From positions 53,827,114 to 53,891,113 of the forward strand of contig NC_059079.1 of assembly GCF_020497125.1 (NCBI RefSeq): DNA of 64,000 bases, in the 5' to 3' direction. Shown here piece after piece: positions 57,901-64,000 of the stretch (position 1 is the first letter of the stretch; every line of letters starts with the position of its first letter). This DNA comes from Mauremys mutica. Taxonomy: Eukaryota; Chordata; Testudines; Geoemydidae. The position numbers and the translations under genes are program-made. Under the pieces are notes generated by a model that ran no database searches, was not told where the DNA came from, and was given only the letters and a program-made list of their open reading frames with translations.

Positions 57901-58112
57901 AAGGACTCATCTAAACTTAAAATGCTGCAGCAGTGCAGTTGTAACATTTCAGTGAAAGCACTACCTAGACCGACAGGAGGGGTTCTCCCATCAGTGTTCG
58001 TAATCCACCTCTCTGAGAGGCAGTAGCTAGGTTGATGGGAGAATTATCTGGTCAACCCAGCACCATCTGCGCTGAGGGTTACGTCAATTTAATTGCATTG
58101 CTCAGGGGTGTG

Positions 58113-58169
<57 letters not shown>

Positions 58170-58206
58170 GCTCGACCATCCTAATTTCCTAATGTAGAAC
58201 AAGTCT
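57901..58206. mobile_element. MITE with an internal microsatellite expansion
   Basis: The left end AAGGACTCATCTAAACTTAA and the right end CCTAATGTAGAACAAGTCT are weak inverted partners. The inner foldback includes GGTTCTCCCATCAGTG and GATGGGAGAATTATC. A (TC)n(AC)n run at about 58118-58170 sits where the right arm begins. Confidence 0.6.
58118..58170. repeat. (TC)n(AC)n microsatellite
   Basis: About 19 TC units followed directly by about 7 AC units, within the MITE. Confidence 0.95.
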
Positions 58207-58284
58207 GAAGCTTGAGAGTAACTACACACTTCCACACTGCAGCCCTCACTGGTCTCAGCTTCCTAGTTTTATACCAAAGTGACT

Positions 58285-59008
58285 ATTTGGGACACCCTGA
58301 GTGTGTCACCTGGTGTGCTGGGAGGGACGCCACTGAGTCAGACTATTCTCCCAGCCTGGGTCCCCTTTACCTGGCCTTGCTGAGTTAAGCTCCCCAGCCA
58401 AGCACACAGGCAGGGCCACACCCAGCTGCACAGAGATCCACTCTGGGAAGGCTCAGCTTAAGGGGATTGCCACAGTAACCAGATGCCCCTCCTTGGAGTA
58501 CAAATCCAAAATTATATGAAATTCACCTCTTCCCTCAATGTGAAAGAGGGTATGCACAATTTCTCACACCTTCCCCCCCACATTAAAAATCACATAAACT
58601 GAGTTGTATTATAAACCAGAAATAAATTTATTAACTATAACAGACGTATTTTAAATAGTTAAGGAGGTAGCTGACAGAACAAGGCAGATTACTAAGAAAA
58701 TAAAACAGAACACACAAATTAAGTTTAATACACTAAAGAAATTGGTTATATGTGAGCTCTCACCCTAAATGTGGTTCTAATAAGCTTCTTCACATGCCAG
58801 ATGCCCTTTTAGCCTGGGCCAGTTCTTTCCCCCTGTTCAGTCTTAGTTGTTTCCAGCAGTCATCTTGGGTGGGGTTAGAGTGACCAGATGTCCCGATTTT
58901 ATAGGGACACTCCCAATTTTTGGGTCTTTTTCTTATATAGGCTTCTATTACCCCCCACCCCCATCCCAATTTTTCACACTTGCTGTCTGGTCACCCTAGG
59001 TGGGGTAG
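58285..59008 (-). mobile_element. LTR (ERV-type), reverse-oriented, truncated, with a nested MITE
   Basis: From 58300 (GTGTGTCACCTGGTGTGCTG) to 58875 this is the reverse complement of much of the solo LTR at 17014-18171: CAGCCTGGGTCCCCTTTACC, the AATAAATTTATTAACTATAA block with its polyadenylation signal, and CAGTCATCTTGGGTGGGGT. It is interrupted by the MITE at 58876-58998 and breaks off at about 59008, where a hAT end fragment (TAGTTTGCCCAACCCCTG) begins. The U3 start is therefore missing. Confidence 0.85.
58876..58998. mobile_element. hAT-type MITE nested in the LTR, perfect 8-bp target duplication
   Basis: The 123-bp element has ends TAGAGTGACCAGATG and TCTGGTCACCCTA (inverted: TAGGGTGACCAGA). 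It is flanked by GGTGGGGT at 58868-58875 and 58999-59006. A truncated relative is at 45965-46067. Confidence 0.93.
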
Positions 59009-59084
59009 TCATAGTTTGCCCAACCCCTGGCCTACATTTCCCCCGCTAAATGTATACATTTACATTTAGCCATATTAAAATGCA

Positions 59085-59325
59085 TATTGTTTGCTTGAGC
59101 CCAGTTTATCAAGAAATCCAGATCACTCTAAAACAGTGATCTGTCATTTTCATTTTTTACCGCTGCAAACTTTATCATTGATGATTTTATGTTGTCCACC
59201 AAGTCATTAATAGAAATGTTAAACAGTGTAGGGACAAGAACCTGTCCCTGCAGGACCCCACTTGAAACATACCTGCTCGATGATGATTTCCCATAAGTGA
59301 TAGCAAGTAGAAGTATTGGAAACAA
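59085..59325 (-). mobile_element. Old LINE fragment (CR1/L3-like), reverse transcriptase
   Basis: On the minus strand the frame 59325-59128 reads SSGVLQGQVLVPTLFNISIN plus DL, which matches the reverse-transcriptase motif around SGVPQGS...LFNIFINDL. On the plus strand GGACCCCACTTGAAACATAC is the usual antisense signature. Only this piece remains; it is older than the CR1 at 3.5 kb. Confidence 0.75.
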
Positions 59326-62300
59326 ATTGTTACATATAAAATAAAATTATAACACACATTCTAGAACTAGACTTAATAACTCGATACTCTCATGTCTTGT
59401 TGAGCAATGCTCACTCAAAATCCCTGCAGCACTTTACAGCCAAATTTGGCTGTGCTCCTTCTTTCATGAGACAGGCACCTATCAGGTTACATCCTAGGTG
59501 AAGTATTCAGTGTGTTTCCTTACATTCCAACATATACCAGTCCCATTTTTTGTTTTTATTCATAAATACACAACCCCTGCTGTTTGTTTCATCTTGTAGA
59601 CTTCCTCTCTTGTAGATTTCACAGTCTCTTATTTAGCCTGTGGCTCAGTATGCAAATAGGCATACAATATACAACTCACCAGACAGGAAGATATGTGTCT
59701 GTTGCCACCTGCCTGGAAGGAACACTACAGAGGTATATCACCTCCTGGTGACCTGCATTAACTCCAAGACCTTAAGAACATATTTTTCTGTATAGGATAC
59801 ATGTAACATGGTGGCTTGTTCTTGGACTGGAAAGCTGGGGCTAAGACAGCCCTGCTTACAGGATGAGCCATACCTGGCTTGACTCAGGAGTTCCCAGGGT
59901 AAATGGCAGTAGGAAGCTGCAGGGAAGAGGCTTTTGCAGTGAGGAAACTGCAGAGAGAGGGTCCCATGGACTGCTTCCTCAGAGGAAGGGATGGTTCCTC
60001 AAGAGAGAGGGCCTGGGCCTAACTTAAGCCTGGAGGGAAGACTGTTTTGAGAACTAAGAAGGGTTGTGATTGAAAGAGACTGTGTGGCATTTATGGGAAG
60101 AGCCTTGAAAAAGGGGAAAACAGGGGCAGGCTACCCTGGCCAGGAGGCTTTCAGTAGAGTCCTCACATGGCACCCTTTGGTGAACTATTAATCGGATATC
60201 CAACCCAGCGGATCCCTGTAAAAGCCTGTGCACCCAGATGGCTCCAAGGGGTCCCTGGATCACACCAGGTGCAGGGTTTGTACACCCTGTTACACAGGGG
60301 TTTGCACCAGTTACACTAGTGAAAATTTCCCTAGTGTATACCAGTCCCAAGAGTAAATATTGGTGATACTTCCACTGAATATTTGCATATTGTCTATAGG
60401 ATTAAATGGTCATCTTTTTGTAATTATTACCATACTGCTTTTCTAGTTTTTAAGCACTTTGTCCTAGATTCTCAAAGGTACAGTATTTAGGTACTTTACT
60501 CCCAGTAATGTGAATGGAAATTAAGTGCCTAAATACCTCAAATGCTCAGCGCCTCAGTCCTGTCTTCTGTCTTCCCCATCTCTCCTAATGATCTTGGAGT
60601 GAACATAGTTTTGTAAATTATTTCAGCTTTCATTTTTCTATTTCTATGTAGATTTTCTTTAAAAGATACAAATTGGAAGTTAAAGTTAGAACCATTGTGG
60701 GTGTAACATGTAATCACAGTTGAACTGACATAAGAAATAATGCCTGTCTTCTCCAAGTGAGATATTATATATGCACAATCCTGGTTTTAGATCTTTTTCT
60801 TTTTTACTTTCTATCACTCTAGATTTTAGCATTAATTTGCAACAAATCAAAGGGCTCTTGATTAATCCAGAATTTTACAAAGCCTCTTCCTTGCAAAACA
60901 GGCTCCAAAACAGGGCTCTATGCCATTTTGATCTGCTAAGACAATCATTTAGCTATTGTTTGGAACCTTTTGCTGAGCTCAAAATGGAGCAGGATGCTCC
61001 ACATTTCTCTTATTCCTGCCAGCCAAACAAATCACTAATCCTAATCGACCCAGCACCTAAAACCTTTAAGGGTTTTAATTTTTTTTTTAAGTTTAATCCA
61101 ACTCTGAGCTGGAGCAGAGAGGTGATACATTTCTTTTAGCTGTACTAACAGAAACACAAGCCATACAATCACTTCGCTGTTTTGGCCCTTAATTGATCTC
61201 TTGGCTCTTTGCATGCATTCCCTACCTGTTAGGGTAGCACTGTGCCTGCTACCAAAATTGCATGCTAGTGCCATTAGAGCATGGTCACTAAACCAAAGAT
61301 TGGATTAGAGATGTAAAAGCCAGCATAATGCTGCAAGTAACAGCTTTTAGGCAAGAAGTCGTCTTTTCTGTACCAGTGTCATTATAGAACCTCCGAACTT
61401 TTTTTTTTTTTTTTTTTTTGGTGAACAGATATCCTATGGGATTTCTAGTTTCCCCCACCATTGTCCTTATTGACCCTGTACTCAGGTAGCCCTCCTTCTG
61501 GTTGAAGGCAGTTTGATGCAACCTCCTCCAGAGATTTCCAGTGCTGCCACACAGCTCTTATTATTTGAGGCTATAGTATGTATCAAGTGGATCCATGAGG
61601 TTTATACACACTTGCGTGGCTATGCATGAATGTTGCATTGTGGTTACAGGAAAAAAAAACCTTTATGTTCAATGAGAGTACAACCTACAAGCACATTCTG
61701 TGAATGCAATACTACAATGGCACTGAGGACAAGATGAAGGGTCCAAAGCTCACCCTGAGAAGCTGGCAAGAAGCCTAAGTGTCATAAAGGAAAAGAGATT
61801 AAGAGCAGGGTGTTTTATGCCCTTTTATTGTGAAAGGAGCCAGTTCTCCTTGTCAAACTTGGAAAGGTTAAGAGAATAGGAGACAGAGCATCTTGATTTC
61901 AGTCAGCCCTTGGAATAGAGTTTCAAGCATCACCATCCAGAAATGTATATTAATGTTAGCAGAAAGTGTGCAGGCATGGAATATTTCAGTTGACTATGGA
62001 AACATTCTCAGTCTGAAATCTTCCTCCTATGTCAGAATTCCCATTCACCTGCTCAGTTAAGTCACATTAGTAAATCAAGACTGGAAATAATATTCCCTAA
62101 ATGGACGTCAAGGGAGTAGTAGCTTCCTACCCCATTCTGGACAGAAAAACAACAACAGAATTCCAAGTTCCATAAGAAAGACATAAATTAGAGAACTTTG
62201 GAATCTGACTCACACTCTGGCTCTGTGGTCTGTGAGACTCCACAGCCCAAAGCAAGAAACTGATTATTTCCGAACAAAACAAACTGAAAAAATATGTAGA

Positions 62301-62505
62301 ACCAAATTTTGAGTGGGACTTCTTAATATCACCCAGTAAACTTGCAGGGGCATCTGCTTTTGTGCATGCAAAACATGTATTTGCACATTCATAGTGAACA
62401 ATGGAAAATGCCTCTTTGTGCATGCAATGACCCATTTTATGCATGCTTTAAAAAACTATATTGTACATGGGTCTAATGTGATAGGCAAACTCAGAAGAAA
62501 AAAAA
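59326..62505. other. Mostly unique sequence
   Basis: A foldback of the TTAGGTGCC family lies at about 60465-60548 (GATTCTCAAAGGTAC, TATTTAGGTAC and GTGCCTAAATACCTC). A T run lies at 61401-61419. 59820-60300 is purine-rich and not recognised. No genes. Confidence 0.4.
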
Positions 62506-62694
62506 ATTGGAGATATACCCATCTCCTAGAACTGGAAGGGACCTTGAAAGGTCATTGAGTCCAGCCCCCTGCCTTCACTAGCAGGACCAAGTACTGATTT
62601 TTGCCCTAGATCCCTAAGTAGCCCCTTCAAGGATTGAACTCACAACTCTGGGTTTAGCAGGCCAATGCTCAAACCACTGAGCTATCCCTCCCCC
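62506..62694 (-). mobile_element. Cry I-type SINE (tRNA head, CR1-like tail)
   Basis: On the minus strand the element starts GGGGGAGGGATAGCTCAGTG (A box TAGCTCAGTGG) and has a B box GTTCAATCC about 45 bases later, so it has a tRNA-derived RNA polymerase III promoter. A tRNA-unrelated body follows (ATCAGTACTTGGTCCTGCTA), then a CR1-like tail (GGACTCAATGACCTTTCAAG, GTCCCTTCCAGTTCTA) and a short GGAGAT-type end. This is the layout of the Cry I SINEs of hidden-necked turtles, mobilised by CR1-type LINEs, and is the main reason I place the host in Cryptodira. Near-intact boxes suggest a moderate age. Confidence 0.9.
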
Positions 62695-63197
62695 ACCAAT
62701 AACTTGTTAAAAAAAAAAAAGACTGGCATCTTCATGTACAAAATAGAGCATAGCAACCGACCAGTGAAAATTCGATTTGAAGGATTTAGAATTTTTCAAT
62801 ATTTTTAAAGTGGGCTCCCACTGCAAGATATACCTCCTGGTGGGAGCTCGTATGGTGCTCCACCATTAACAACATTTATTTTGAGGTCAAGCCATTGAAA
62901 CTCTCCTGTTTGATACTAAATGCATATGAGGGCTGTACCATGACATCAGGTGGAGGTTAGGAGATGGAATCCTTCATCTGCTACCTATGGGCCTGATCCA
63001 ACTCAATTAAAGTCAAGGGAGAGACCCCTATATATTTAATGGGAATTGGACCAGGCCCTACATGGGACCATAATATTGAAGGTTTTGCTGCCCACAGTGA
63101 TAAGGATGGCAGCTAAAGGAATTCCCCAATTCAGCTGGTGGGGAACCACATCAGAGATGCTGGAAGACCATAGAAAGCTCCCTTACTCCACTGATGA
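62695..63197. other. Mostly unique sequence; tiny foldback at 62991-63059
   Basis: GGGCCTGATCCAACTC at the left is mirrored by AATTGGACCAGGCCCT at the right. An A run follows the SINE at about 62710-62721. Confidence 0.4.
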
Positions 63198-63483
63198 GGG
63201 CTTGGCTACACTTACAAATTTGCAGCGCTGCAGCAGGGTGTGAAAACACACCCTCTGCAGCGCTGCAAATTGCGGCGCTACAAAGCGCCAGTGTAGTCAA
63301 AGCCCCAGCGCTGGGAGCCACGCTCCCAGCGCTGTCCGTTATTCCCCACAGGGAGGTGGAGTACAGACAGCGCTGGGAGAGTTTTCTCCCAGCGCTGGCG
63401 CTTTGACTACACTTAGCGCTTCAAAGCGCTGCCGCGGCAGCGCTGCCACGGCAGCGCTTTGAAATGCAAGTGTAGCCAAAGCC
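63198..63483. mobile_element. MITE rich in CAGCGCTG palindromes
   Basis: The ends GGGCTTGGCTACACTTACAA and TGCAAGTGTAGCCAAAGCC are inverted partners. The interior contains at least eight AGCGCT palindromes and three nested hairpins: one around GTGTGAAAACACAC, one around CCCCAGCGCTGGGAG / CTCCCAGCGCTG, and one around GCCGCGGCAGCGCTGCCACG. No target duplication was decided and no gene is present. Confidence 0.8.
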
Positions 63484-64000
63484 TGTATGTGGGGCTTGTC
63501 TGTCCAATCTAAAGACACCTGCAGTTGAAGGCGGTCATAGTGGAGGAAGAGCAATGGTGTGCTGAAGCTGAAAGGAATTTCCTCAGACTTCCTCCACTCT
63601 CGAAAAAGATGGATAGTGATTTGATAGAATACTTACTTTTGAAGTGTTAAAGATGCAACTGTTAAAATCAGAACAACAGGAAGAAAAGATGCTGCCTAGT
63701 TAAGTAAAATATATGTGTTACTGCATGGAAAGAAGAGGAAAGAAAAGCAATTGTTAAAATAAAAGAGCAAATGGATTACAAAGTATGAGACTGGATCCTT
63801 TTAATGTTCTTTTATATTATGTATATTTCCTACAATCTTTGGTCTTTTAAGTAAAGAGCTAAAGAGAATTCATGCAAAACTAGTTTATTGGGCCTAGGAA
63901 TAGAAGAAAGTAAGCAAACTGCCCTTCTTGGACTACTCACTATCAGACTGCCAGATGGCAAAATACACACCAGAGTTTATGGAAAACAACCTAGCACAGA
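63484..64000. other. Unique A+T-rich sequence to the window end
   Basis: Nothing recognised. Confidence 0.45.

Noticed and set aside
1..64000. A host gene, CRISPR array or bacterial-type operon
   Set aside because: No host exon with family resemblance and flanking splice sites was seen, and the repeats are those of a reptile genome.

Overview
This 64 kb window looks like gene-poor, A+T-rich vertebrate nuclear DNA, and the repeats point to a hidden-necked (cryptodiran) turtle. The best single clue is a tRNA-headed SINE with a CR1-like tail at 62506-62694 that matches my recollection of the Cry I SINE family of cryptodires. CR1 LINEs with an ATTCTATGA-type 3' end, old MIR SINEs, many hAT and Harbinger MITEs, a full-length DIRS element and an ERV-type LTR family agree with that. 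I see no host protein-coding exon, rRNA or CRISPR. All recognisable coding sequence belongs to transposable elements, and the DNA is probably intergenic or deep intronic.

Layout. 1-732 is a reverse-oriented LTR cut by the window edge. 1.9-3.1 kb holds small MITEs, two of them hAT with perfect 8-bp target duplications. 3.5-4.5 kb is a CR1 3' end with an open reverse-transcriptase C-terminal frame. 6-10 kb holds MITEs, a palindromic hAT element and a solo-LTR-like element inside a MIR. 12.2-13.2 kb is a Tc1/mariner-like element. 17.0-18.2 kb is a solo LTR. 19.7-21.1 kb has two further MITE-like elements. 25.6-31.8 kb is a 220-bp hAT MITE split by a 6 kb DIRS retrotransposon on the minus strand. 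31.9-33.0 kb has two short insertions of a family with a hammerhead-ribozyme-like core, each with perfect target duplications. 38.0-41.3 kb is an almost complete two-gene PIF/Harbinger transposon. 42-64 kb is a mosaic of hAT MITEs, MIRs, another LTR copy, a CR1 tail and the Cry SINE, separated by unique sequence.

How the coding parts work together. The DIRS element has a gag-like gene, then reverse transcriptase, RNase H and a Dam-methyltransferase-like segment, then a tyrosine recombinase. It is bounded by roughly 190-bp inverted terminal repeats, with an internal complementary region that copies both outer ends, which is the textbook replication architecture of DIRS1 elements. All its frames are broken, several times by TGA where the aligned frame suggests a former CGA. 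The Harbinger element pairs a Myb/SANT-like DNA-binding protein (plus strand) with a DDE transposase (minus strand), both broken. The most interesting signal is the family at 7.26, 31.96 and 32.94 kb, with possible relatives at 22.96 and 49.55 kb. It has a CTGATGA-hairpin-GAAA core, copies that start at the same point, an inverted dimer, and 14-bp and 10-bp target duplications. This fits Penelope-like retroelement remnants carrying decayed hammerhead ribozymes. Names of repeat families come from memory and pattern, not from a database search.
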